From Tetragonia tetragonoides (taxonomy: Eukaryota; Streptophyta; Magnoliopsida; Caryophyllales; Aizoaceae): a DNA stretch of 64,000 nucleotides. Position 1 is the first letter of the stretch. Each line of letters starts with the position of its first letter. The stretch lies in NCBI GenBank assembly GCA_038025085.1, contig CM076153.1:434001-498000 (forward strand), read 5' to 3'. The notes below the pieces were generated by a model that made no database searches, was not told where the DNA came from, and was given only the letters and a program-made list of their open reading frames with translations. Below are positions 47,836 through 58,548 of this stretch, piece by piece. A program made the translations under genes and the position numbers.

Positions 47836-48783
47836 TGCTGCTGCTGCTGAGATAGCAGAGAGAAGCAGGGGATAGGGGGGCTTTGGGATTGTAGAGCGGG
47901 GGGAAACCCCATGTTTTGTTTATACAACTAAAAGCACAAGATCCGGTTGAGTTGCACTTCAATTTTTATATTATTTTTCCTTCTTTTTTTTTTTTTGGAT
48001 TTGTAATGTCGTTGCTAACTAAGGATGATCAATGATCATGTTCTTTTTTTTTTTTTTTCTTTTTTTTTTCTTTTTTTTTTTTTTGTTTCCCCTTGAGGGC
48101 CCTTATATATTAAATTTATTCTATTATTCTGCATTTCCTTGGAGCATTAGTTTCAGCTGTCAATTTTCATAAGCTGGGTACCTTTTTGGAGTTTGGTTTC
48201 TGAGTGGATATTATTTGTAAATTTCTGCAGCCTGGAGGTTTTATGTCCATTAATTGCTGTCAGGAAAGGAGGATGAAAAAAAATAAAAAATAAAAAAAAA
48301 GGAAGGTAGTGGTGGTGGTGATGTTACTGATGTATGTTAATATTGAGTGCTCCTTGAAAACAATGTTTACTGTTCATCTCTCTTGGCAACTTCTATGATC
48401 TTTGCTTCTAACTTTTCAGAATTAATTTGCTGTGTCTGTGTGTGTGGTTTTTCTGTATTCTGTTTTACTTGCTGTCCTGTGTGCCAAACTTTTGCTCATT
48501 CATGAAGTTAAAAAGTCCTAATATCTCTCTCAATGCTGCAAATTTTGGTTAAACCAAAAGACTGAGTTTGGGGCCATCAAGTAATCTAGGTGGTCACAAA
48601 TTGGATGAGTTGGCCATGTGTGTTAGTTTGGAGGTATCTTCTCGATAGCTTTCTATTCAATAAAAGAACTTCCTGGGCATGTCTCTGAATCTCACAAAGG
48701 TAATCACAGAAATAATTCTCATTTTTGGAGGTAAAAAACGTCTCATTTTTATCAAGCTCTAGAATTTTAACAGAAAGCTGTTT

Positions 48784-48942
48784 ATACACATTTTTTTTTG
48801 CTCGTCCTTAAAAGGGGCGCAACATGAGGACTTCCCAGGAGGTCACCCATCCTATTACTACTCTCGCCCAAGCACACTTAACTGCGGAGTTCTGATGGGA
48901 TCCGGTGCATCAGTGCTGGTACGAGCACCTGTTGATACACAT
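48784..48942 (-). mobile_element. Retroposed 5S rRNA with poly(A) tail and target duplication
   Basis: ATACACAT flanks the unit on both sides (48784-48791 and 48935-48942). Between them, on the minus strand, lie a few bases, a nearly complete 5S rRNA, a short TTTTAAGGACGAGC trailer and an A-run (T-run at 48791-48799). This is the layout of a LINE-mobilised pol III transcript or a 5S-headed SINE. Confidence 0.65.
48813..48930 (-). rRNA. 5S rRNA-like sequence, dispersed copy
   Basis: Reading the minus strand from 48930, the ~118 bases match the plant 5S rRNA, including ACCGGATCCCATCAGAACTC, CCGCAGTTAAG, GGGCGAGAGTAGTA and GGATGGGTGACCTCCTGGGA. The internal pol III promoter boxes are close to consensus, with a C-to-T change in box A (GTTAAGT for GTTAAGC) and a few substitutions elsewhere. 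It is a single copy outside a tandem 5S array, so I regard it as a retroposed pseudogene, though it might still be transcribed. Confidence 0.85.
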
Positions 48943-51354
48943 ACATACGGGTCAACTATACCATATTGCAGTTTTCATCTTTCTGAACGTACATTAAGTT
49001 TTGGATCTGAGATTAGCTGATCATCTGTAGATCAGCAAATAAGATGTCTGATTCATGCTAAAGTTTTTTAATTTTAATTTAAAATATTGATTTGTTTATA
49101 CTTTGATTATAGGTGTTATGTTTTGGAATCTGAAGGAGGAGTGAACTGCACATGGAAGCAAAGAGGAGTAAGTAAAAGGATTTTAGTTTTTCTTTTCTTT
49201 TTAATTAGTTTTTGTCATAAATAAATAAATAAATAAATCTTAGTAGTAGTATTTTATATCCCCTGCAGATGCAATTTGGTCATCCTGTCGGCTCTCCCTT
49301 TCCTGTAAAGAATTAAGTATAAAAGAAAATAATACGATCTATTTAAGAAAAGATAAAAAGTAGTATATGGTGTCTTCATTTCGGAGAAGAGAGGGACAAA
49401 GTCTCCATCACCAAAGAGTTGTTAATTATTAATCTTTCAGATACTGAATTTATCATTAAACTAACCAACAAAAACACTTATAAGATTGTTTTACGATGAA
49501 ATGGGGTCGCTTTTCATAGAATAGGGTTTACCGTTTACTTTCTAATAGAATAGGGTGACTTGTTGTAAAAATTAATACGGTTTTATTTGTAGGGTTGAGA
49601 CTGTCTTACCTTACTTGCTCAAACTAACCTATGTTTCAATTTGTTCTGGAATAACAATATGGTAAGATTATAGGAGTACTAGTAGAATAAGTACGGAGTA
49701 TTTATATGTACCTCATAAAAGATGACGAATTTTAAATCCTTCTCTAAGCAAAATGTAAACCTAAACTAGTTTTACATGAATGTTTAATAATAATGGGTGT
49801 GGGAATAAATGTTAGTAATTGGTTTAAGGAGTGTTGATGAAGGAAATGAAGACGATTTGTGTTGGAAAAAACAAACCACTCAGCTCAGGCTCAGTAAATA
49901 TAAGACAGAATCTGTTGGGATTGGTTATGAAATCCTTAAATGAGGGGCAATTACTGAGGAAGAATAAGAATAAAGTGGGTGCGGTAAAAATGGAGTAAAA
50001 TAAATAGTTAGTACTGATTAAAAATCCCTGCTCAAACAATCATTAGTGGCATGTTAATAAAAAAACTCGTATTAGGGATGTTTAATTTTGTAAATGTTAA
50101 GTCGTCACATGCTCATGACACTCCCAAGATGGGGCTATAAGTCGATCTTGAGAGTAAGAAGGTAATAGCAATAATAATTATGCATCTCTCTGTTTATAAT
50201 AACAATAAATAAATAAATAAATAAATATATAAAATTTTCAAGATCTTATATTTGAATTATTTGATGGTATCTATCTATCTAAGATGAGATTGGGGATGGA
50301 TGTTGGATTAACTAGCTAGTAGTAGCATGTAATCACATGATGAGAGGCCAGAGGCCTGAGGCCTGAGGCCTGAGGCCTGAGGGTGATCATCTTATTAATT
50401 AGTTAATTATTATAAGCCAATCAAAGTGAAGGATCTGATCTGATGGCAATATTGCAAAATTGGGTATTAGTAAGTTAGTGATGTATGTCACATGACTAGC
50501 ACAAGTTTGATCCTTCTTCCGATCCATCAACCACAGAAGGAAATGGGCAGAGGGGATCTCGATTTGTTTAAATTTGTAATTACTCTACAATATTAGATTT
50601 AAGTATTGGAGTATGTATAGTTTATTGATGGATAAGTAGTGTAGTAATTATTTATACTCAGCTACCATGTTGTATCCAGTATCCACCTCGCTTGGGATTT
50701 AAATTCTTTGTTTAACCTATTCATTCTACTCCATTATTGTTTGTTCTTCATGTCCAGGGAAATCAGTAGAGGAATAGAGGATTAGTACTGCATTGCAGTC
50801 ATCACATCACATCCCGTCTTGTTTCTTTCCTTTATTCTCTCTCTCTCTCTCTCTCTGTTAGGAGTTAGGCGTCAACCCATAAAAGTGAATTGGCTTGCCC
50901 GGCGCGTACCTGATTTGCGGGTTAGTACATAGGTCCTTGTAAGAAAAAAGAGGAAACTACTTGCTCCAATTTGGGTAGCAACTAGCAATGAATAGGTAGG
51001 ATTTGATTAAATTGTACTTAGGTTGTATGTGTGGGTACTTGTAAAATATCACCATAGCCATCTATATGTATGGTCCATGTATTTATTGATTGTATCTCAT
51101 ATATAGATTGAATATACTTATATGTAGTGGATATACTTATATTTATTTTTTGTGAAAAGGTTCACTGGTTATAATTCCACCTACATTATTTAGGCTTGCT
51201 AATAATTTATTATTTTATTTATTAATACGTGTTGTTTCTGATAGTCATATATGGCCAGCCTTTAAACCCTTGGGTCTCTGCTTTATCTGTATCTGCTTTA
51301 TGTTTTCATTTTGTTGAAGTTTGGGAAATGGATTACCTTTTAACTTTGAAGAAT

Positions 51355-51355
51355 A

Positions 51356-51421
<66 letters not shown>

Positions 51422-51442
51422 TTTAATAATAATAATAATAAT
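51355..51442. repeat. (AAT)n microsatellite, about 29 units
   Basis: A long AAT trinucleotide tract with one interruption (TTTT) near 51421-51424, followed by an (AT)n stretch. It lies in intergenic DNA far from genes. Confidence 0.9.
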
Positions 51443-52968
51443 AAATATATATATAAAAAGGAAGGAAAGGAAGATTATGTTTCTTTTAAGGCTTAAAGTG
51501 CGGATTAAAGGTCAAATCATACTACCTTAATGGCAGTCTTCACCGCCTAACCTTTCCTTAATTTCATGGATTATGGATTATGGGTTTTCTCTCTCCTTGC
51601 ATGCATGCAAATTGCAATGCGTTTGTGCAGCTAATCCAATTCCAGTTCAACTACTATTATTAAGAGATCAGACTTCAAATCGATTGATATGGTTACATAA
51701 TTGAAGCAACAACATATAAGTATTACACGTGCACAAGGACTGTATGTAGTACCATCACTTTAATTTGTGTGCATATAAATTAAAGGGAGTAATAGTATAT
51801 ATTAGAATCCTGATGATTTTGGCTTAAAATTGTTGAAAATGCATGTATGGATTATTGTTAAGTGCATACTTATGCTTGGGGAAATAGTTTTCTTTTTTGA
51901 TTTTTTTTTTTATTTGCAAGTGCTTATATGTCCAGCTTTGATTAAAGGATATAAGTTATAGATTCAGAGTGAAGTTGCACGTAACACCCATCAAAACATA
52001 TTCATCCAATAAAATAAATCTAAATTTGGTCAGTGCTAGCTTTTAATTGGTGATACAACTACATACCTAAGTCTTTTATCTTTCTCATCCGTAGTGCGTA
52101 TGGAGATATATCGATGACATGTATAACATTTTAAGCGAAGTTTAGGTTTTAATAATAAGTATCTTATTACTATTTGATATTTAAAAAATTTTAACTTTGA
52201 TGATTTAGTCCAATTGTTGTGTGATGTAATCTTTATGGCTTTTTTCCCTTTTGTCATATCACTCACTCACTCACTTTTTGGTTTAGTTTTACCAATTGAG
52301 ATGGTATTGGACCTTTTTTTTTGCTTTTTGTCATAAACCCCGGGCTAAAGTTCATATCATTCCTTCCTAGTTAGCATTCCCTCAATTTCAGGATTGTTGG
52401 CTCCCATAAACATATTTTTAATTCACATTAAAGAGAAACACAACATTAAGTAATTGTCTAGGAGAAGGATCCCCTCTCAAGTAGAACTACGCCATTTGCT
52501 ACCTTTACCTAAAACACAACCTAAACAATTCCATGCAATCAAATCACAGGGGTCAAACTATGTGATCTAATATTTCGCCTTTTTCTTTCTGTAAGCTCTT
52601 TTTTGTTAGTTCTTACATATGTTTCCCCTTTTTGTTGTTTAAACAAAGAATTAATCAGTACAGTATTTGCTAACACATATTTGGGTCAAGCTTAACCTCA
52701 AGTCCTCAACCCACACCCCGATTGAAATGCTGATTTATATTTTTAACCAGGCCTTTAATTGTTTTTTACTCGCAAGTTGTAAAGTGTGTTTGAAAATATC
52801 CTAAAGTAGCTTATAAGATGTAGAATCATTAACCTTTTGTAAATACTACTCTCACAAGTATCAAAAATAAAATTAAATAAGCTTACTCAAATATAGCCAT
52901 AATATATAAGTTCGATTGGAAGGGTGGCCATGTTAATTAGTTGTCCTGTTGAAATAGTTGCGGCATGT

Positions 52969-53160
52969 ATCCAAGTAGTTCGACAAGACGATCCTATGTC
53001 ACCTTATCTATTTATTCTTTGTGCTAAAATTTTATCTTCTATGATTACTGAAGCTGAATCTAATAGCTCGATTTATCAAAGGTATTAAAGTCAGCCGCTA
53101 GCTATTCTATTACTGTGTGCAGATGATTCTGCTTTCTTCTTCAAGGGTTCCTTGAATTAG
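52969..53160 (+). mobile_element. Relic of a LINE reverse transcriptase
   Basis: Translation gives VRQDDPMSPYLFILCAKILSSMI and, after an in-frame stop, LLLCADDSAFFFKGS. These correspond to the QGDPLSPYLF and FADDSLFF blocks of plant L1-type reverse transcriptases at the expected spacing. Several stops and a shift show old decay. No ends or tail are visible. Confidence 0.75.
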
Positions 53161-53502
53161 AGTTTTGCTTTGCTTCGGATTACTTATATGTATTTCTCAA
53201 CTTGGGATTATTTTCATCGGACTAATAAAACACGGTATTATATCCATCAAATTTTCCCCACACTGTGGTCGACGGATGCAATGGTAAAATAGAGATGTGC
53301 AGGTAGCAAATTTTCCAACTTTTCTTCAGTACTTCATATGTTGATTTGAAATGTTTGTGTCTCCTCAAAATTAAAAGAACAAGACAGTACGCACTATTGA
53401 TCTACAATCTTCCAAATTTCCATTATCAAGGCACCACTTCATGGAAAGAAAAATGAATTATACATTAACCTTAACCGACAGTTTTTTGTTATCAGCAGTA
53501 TG

Positions 53503-56212
53503 TCACCTTCCAAAGCATTTCAATACTGAGGAAGTAAGAGCAGAAGTGAGGAATTTCATCCCAGCAGATCCACCAGGAAAGTAAGAAATAGCGTAGTATG
53601 CCAGTGCAAGGACCTACAAACAGTTCATGAGATGGCAAATTCCAATCAGATTTCATGCATTATCTACTTTCTGAGATTTAATCGAAGCCATGAAACGATA
53701 CAGTAGTTACAAAATTATATGATATAAGCAGTGAAAATGATAGCAAGAACAAAAGGAAAATCAACAAGCAATGCCTGCAAATCGAAATGATACCAAGAAA
53801 ATGAGTAGAAAGAGTACCAACAGGAGCTAGATACCTGTAAAACAGAGAAAAGTACGGACAGGACGTAGCTGTGAAGCACCATGGAAACATAGATGGTACC
53901 AACCATACAGGCAAGAAATCCCAATGAAAAGGGAAGTCTCTGCAAAAGATGAAAATAAGGATTGTAAAGAAACTCATCAAAGGGAGAGACTAAGATATGC
54001 ATAGAGCCAATGCCACTATCAGAAAATCATGCAAAGTTAAAGGTACCTCTTTCGATGACATGTGAGCTAGCTGATTAGATGGCCCTCTAAGTGCAAAAAA
54101 TGATCCCACGATGAAACCGCATCCAAGGGTGAAGCAGATAGCAAACTTTTGAGGCATCAGTACCATGACAGGAAGGAACATTGTGAAGGCAATGAAGACA
54201 AAGAACACCCCAGCTGCTAGTAATAAACCAAAATACATGAGAGCTTTTCCTGATGGTACATTACTAGTGGCAGACTGCAGGTTCCCGGGCAAGTCTCTCA
54301 CCCCTTTTGAAACACTAATGGAACAACATGCAACAAGAGCAAGCAAAGAAGAATCAGCTACTATAAAATACCAGAACTTTTCTTATACAAACTATTGTAA
54401 AAGCAATAGTCCAGAAACTGTGCAGCAATGACAACAACACAGTATGTGGATCCTGGAGCTGGGGGATCTGGGAATTCAGAAACTCCATTTCAGCATGAAA
54501 ACATATGCACCTCATGGGCTCCATACTTCATCTTCTCTCCACCCTACCGCCCCCCCCCCCCCCCAACCGAAAAAAAAACAAAAAATCCACTCGCACCCAC
54601 ACCTTTTGTAGCACTCCAGTGGTGAAAATACCAGGAACAATAAGCAACTATTGCTTATAGGAAGTCAACAAATGCAAATATGTAAAAGCAAAACACACTT
54701 TACATTCATGTCATTGATCACGTTCAGGGAAACAAAACCCAGAAGTTCTCAAAGGAAACAAGCTCTATGGGCTGACTTGAGTTAGGTAATCATACTAACA
54801 GCCTGAGAGCAATGACCAATCTAAGGTCTTAACCATCAGGCCATATTTGAAAAAATGAATCCACTCTCCATAGGATGGTTCAAAAGAATACTTATCAATC
54901 AGCTATTGCAACTGGGATTCTCCGGAAGGTCAGTTTCATCGAGCAGTGAGACTTGGAAAGCAAAACATGTTTCTTACTATTAGCTAATGAGTCAAGCAAG
55001 TGAATGGAGCCAAAACTGGGCCAGCTATTGAAAGAATTTATGCTACAGCTCGAAGCAAAGCCTATGCCCTACTGACCATCAAATACGAGATTGGGTCCAT
55101 ACGACATTTCCTGATAGAAGGAGCTATACGAAAAGGTTAAATGAGAGATTATAAAAAGCTTAATCAGGCATTCCCACTATCTCAACTCTCCCACCCACCC
55201 CCCACCCCCCCCACCCCAAAAAAATGCCAACCTCGTGCCCGTTTTCAAACAACTTACAAGAGCCACCACCCATAGATGAAGCCAAGTAGGTAATTTTTTT
55301 TCTATTTCTTGCAGAGAGGAGGGAGCCACTCTAATAGCTTACTCTATGCATCCATGAAACAAGTGATCAAGAAGTCTTGACAATGTAGCCATGCCACCCT
55401 CTGGGAATTCTTACCAAGTAGTCCAAGATATAATACATCCTCCACTTTTTGTAGGGTTAAGGATGGGGTGTGGCGTGTGGTTTCCTAACCATTCAAACAC
55501 TTGAAGATTGAAATGCCACCTTTATCATTTAGAGAGCAACCCAGTTCGATTTCAGGATTTTTGCCCTAGTCCTATTGTGGGAGTAGGGAGTCTTTCCTCT
55601 AAAACCTAGTATGGCAAGAGAAAACCAAGTTTCGCTTGAGGCAATCTGTTGATGACATGGGCTTCAGTCATTACGCTTTGAAGACATATTCCAAAATGAT
55701 AACACCTTATTTCTTGAAAGAAAGAAAAAAAGTTGAAAATTCTCAAATGAATTGCATGGCCAATGTGGAGATCCCTATCAACCAGAATCACATAAAACTG
55801 GAGACCCAATCCCAATGTGGGCAAGAATCAGAATTGAGTAAAAATGGAAGGGTTTTGAGATTAAACATGTTAAGTAACTCACTAGTGTTAGTCAGGTAAT
55901 ATTGGCTACAATATCCAATCAATCACCCAAGTTGTTGCTGAAAGATGACTACTTTATAGCATAAAATAGAAAGAGGAAATGTAAAAAAGAAAAGGGGGGA
56001 ACATACACATTGAAGGTTCCAGAAACAGAATCGTTAGCGGATCTAACAGCAGACTCAATATCAAACCCTAAAGCGGTAGAGAAATCACCAGAACCGGATT
56101 CATCTTGAGAAGCAGCGTATGAATTCCAATCTGCTAATAATGATGACGATGATCTTAATGGCTGACTTGCTGTTTCATCCGTCCCTCCTGTAAACCATGC
56201 TTGTGCCGCTTT

Positions 56213-56215
<3 letters not shown>
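53503..56215 (-). CDS. SFT2-like (Got1/Sft2 family) vesicle transport membrane protein
   Basis: Four coding exons by my reading: 56007-56215, 54047-54314, 53835-53939 and 53503-53613; 693 nt, 230 residues, the family's usual plant length. The cytosolic N-terminus (1-85) includes SGSGDFSTALGFDIESAVRSANDSVSGTFNVVSKGVRDL, the last part being the conserved plant SFT2 block; four membrane helices follow (about 95-220), with KFAICFTLGCGFIVGSFFALRGP and TIYVSMVLHSYVLSVLFSVLQ between and within helices. Yeast Sft2 acts in retrograde fusion of endosome-derived vesicles with the Golgi. The first intron is 1.7 kb. The exon 1 donor was placed at AATGT/GTATGTT because it alone restores NVVSKGV. A (CT)n run ends two bases before the ATG. 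In Arabidopsis, as I recall, SFT2 also sits beside RGI3. Confidence 0.93.

Positions 56216-56216
<1 letters not shown>

Positions 56217-56262
<46 letters not shown>
56217..56262. repeat. (CT)n microsatellite in the SFT2 leader
   Basis: About 23 CT units directly upstream of the SFT2 start codon, so a (GA)n run in the transcript leader. Its closeness to the ATG means it is almost surely transcribed. Confidence 0.9.
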
Positions 56263-56267
<5 letters not shown>

Positions 56268-56918
56268 CTTGATTAAGAATTTAAGATGTTGATCTTGAAA
56301 TTAAAAACAGTAATCGATTTGAATAGAAGCAGATCAAATTCACGGCGGTTGAGGTTGAAATGTTGAATCAGAGTGGTTGTCTTTTTTAGGTGCGACTGCC
56401 AGCGATCGAGCGAGCCAACCAACCAAGTAAGGAGTTTTCCTTCTCTGATGCGACTGTATTAAGCAACTGTATCCTCTCTACTCTTTTTTTTTTTTTCCTT
56501 TTTTCCTTTTTTCCTTTTCTTTCCTGTACGAAGACGTCGTCGTACAGGGCTACAGGCACTAAATTTTGTACTACTCCGTATGAGACAGTGAATGTTTACT
56601 AATAGTGGTCAAGTCAGGGTATATTTGGATATCTCAAAACTTCTATTCTCAACTATTCCCTAATTTATCCACTAGTGACAAATAGATCTGGTAAACAGAT
56701 CAGATCGTATCGAGTTTGGATTACTTCGACCTAACATGTAAGACAACATAAGACTAATTGGGTCTAAAATCATCGATTAGCTACTATTACTATACGTTTG
56801 TGTTGAATAAGTCTTAGAAACTTTTCTTGACTACTAAAAATAAAAATAAAAACCTTTCGAGCTTCCTAATTCATAATTCACGCACGTACCAAAACTAATA
56901 CGTCTTTTATTAGATGGT

Positions 56919-56969
56919 AACAAACTACGCTCTTGTGATAAAAAAAAAAACAAAAACAAACTACGCTCT
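56919..56969 (+). mobile_element. Near tail-only retroposon with 15-bp target duplication
   Basis: AACAAACTACGCTCT is repeated exactly at 56919-56933 and 56955-56969. The 21-nt insert is TGTGAT, eleven A and CAAA. This is a minimal body plus poly(A) tail in plus orientation with a perfect duplication. Confidence 0.65.
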
Positions 56970-57021
56970 CATACTATTACGTTTAAGCTACATGTATGAA
57001 GATATATGACTAGTACTACAA

Positions 57022-57029
57022 TCTAAACT

Positions 57030-57063
<34 letters not shown>

Positions 57064-57111
57064 CCCAGTAAATATCCCGCCTAGAGCGGAGTCTGGAGAG
57101 GTCTAAACTAC
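57022..57111 (-). mobile_element. Severely 5'-truncated RTE (or RTE-tailed SINE) insertion with 10-bp duplication
   Basis: TCTAAACTAC occurs at 57022-57031 and 57102-57111. The 70-bp insert starts with (CAA)n and continues CCCAGTAAATATCCCGCCTAG, GCGGAGTCTGGAGAGG, which matches the 3' end of the RTE element at 31541-31610 in the same orientation. It is therefore a short 3' fragment of that family, inserted independently. Confidence 0.8.
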
Positions 57112-58495
57112 CTAATATTATACTCCATTAACTACTAATTTCAAACAGTGGAGTACGTGACTACATATTATTATTAAGAAAACTAATTAGAGCATCTAAA
57201 ATGATGAGCTTGTTGGGTCATCCCATGACAATTACCGGTGACATCCCCCGAACCATCATCATAATCTTTGCAGTCTACCAATTCGTGATGTTGTTGATGC
57301 TTTCTGTGGCAATTCGATTCTAAATTTATAGGATGTTGTGTCATGACACTACCAGTAATATGATCTTCTCTTGATGCCTTTATTCCTTCACCTCGAATAA
57401 TTGTCTCCTTAGAATTACAACACCAAACTGTCCAGATCTTTGCATAGACAAGTATGTGACACGTTGTTTGAACTTCTGCATAAGGATAGCAATTCAATCA
57501 AGGGTCTCATTTCTTTTGCCTTTTTCTTCTCCTTCGGCCTTTTATTAATGTATTATTATAATTTTTCCCCTAATTTGTTTTTTTTTTTTGTTGTGAGGAA
57601 TTAATGACCATGAGTCGTGCTAACATTCTGTCCAACACTATATCCTAACCTAGTTTTGATACGACCTGGTACGAGTATGCTGGTCTCATACATGTGTGTT
57701 TCGACTTTTTAAGTCGCGGAACGTACGGAGCACTTTTATCTTTTAACGGCAAGAAACATCTTAAGGTTGTCGGTATACACGAGAGAAGGATGGAGAGACG
57801 AGTGTAGTCAATCAACACAAGCAACCAAATGAATGACAACATACAAGTTAGAATTAATAGACTCATAATTGACCAACTTGATGATGTTAAGGTGTCGTTC
57901 CTGATTTAATTTTGTGTACGGGATGTAGAAGTTTGGAATTTTAAAGTTATTTCGTGCAAATTTAAAGCAAGTGAATATCCCGTTCAGAACTGTAAATTTT
58001 GAGAGTACCCCATAAAATTTCCGAAAAAAAATGCGAAGTATATAAAGATAATGGTAATCAACTATCATAGGTCCCATAAGGTATCATACAACTGGGCAAG
58101 TTGTAGTTGTATGTTTCAACTTGTATATTCATTCAAGTTGTAAGTATATTGTATGATTGATAGTATACAGTACGGCAGTGTACCTAAACCAATGTAGTGA
58201 ATACATAGCAGCAGTATACAATGAATAGTCAACAAAAAAGTCAAATTGGGGTTCAAGAAATTGGAGGGCTTGTTTGGTTGCGTTGTTTGTCTCTGGCCTC
58301 TTTTCTTTCTCTCTACCCTCCTACTCCCCCAAGTCCCAGGTCCTCTGCACCTCTCTCTCTTTCTCTCTCTTCATTTTACTTCACTGACACACTCCTCCAA
58401 ATCCTTCATTTTCAATTCTTTTTTTTTCTTCTCTCTCTCTCTCTCTCTCGTCATCGTTGATTGATCCTCTCTCTCATATTCGTAGCACTATTAGT

Positions 58496-58500
<5 letters not shown>

Positions 58501-58548
<48 letters not shown>

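Larger units (their letters stand above)
47836..53502. other. Large gene-poor spacer
   Basis: A 5.7-kb AT-rich region upstream of the receptor kinase. It contains long T-runs just upstream of the kinase (47985-48085), a retroposed 5S rRNA copy (48784-48942), (GAGGCCT)n at about 50350-50382, a CT-run near 50838-50860, a long (AAT)n tract and a LINE reverse-transcriptase relic. I see no intact protein gene. Confidence 0.6.
56264..58500. other. Divergent intergenic spacer
   Basis: Promoter side of both SFT2 (-) and the HAP8-like gene (+). It holds a T/C-rich stretch at 56480-56522, a micro-retroposon (56919-56969), a 70-bp RTE tail insertion (57022-57111) and a CT-rich run at 58430-58449. No protein gene is recognised. 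Confidence 0.55.

Noticed and set aside
48813..48930. Cassandra-type TRIM retrotransposon around the 5S sequence
   Set aside because: No LTR pair, primer-binding site or polypurine tract seen; the poly(A) run and 8-bp duplication fit LINE-mediated retroposition.
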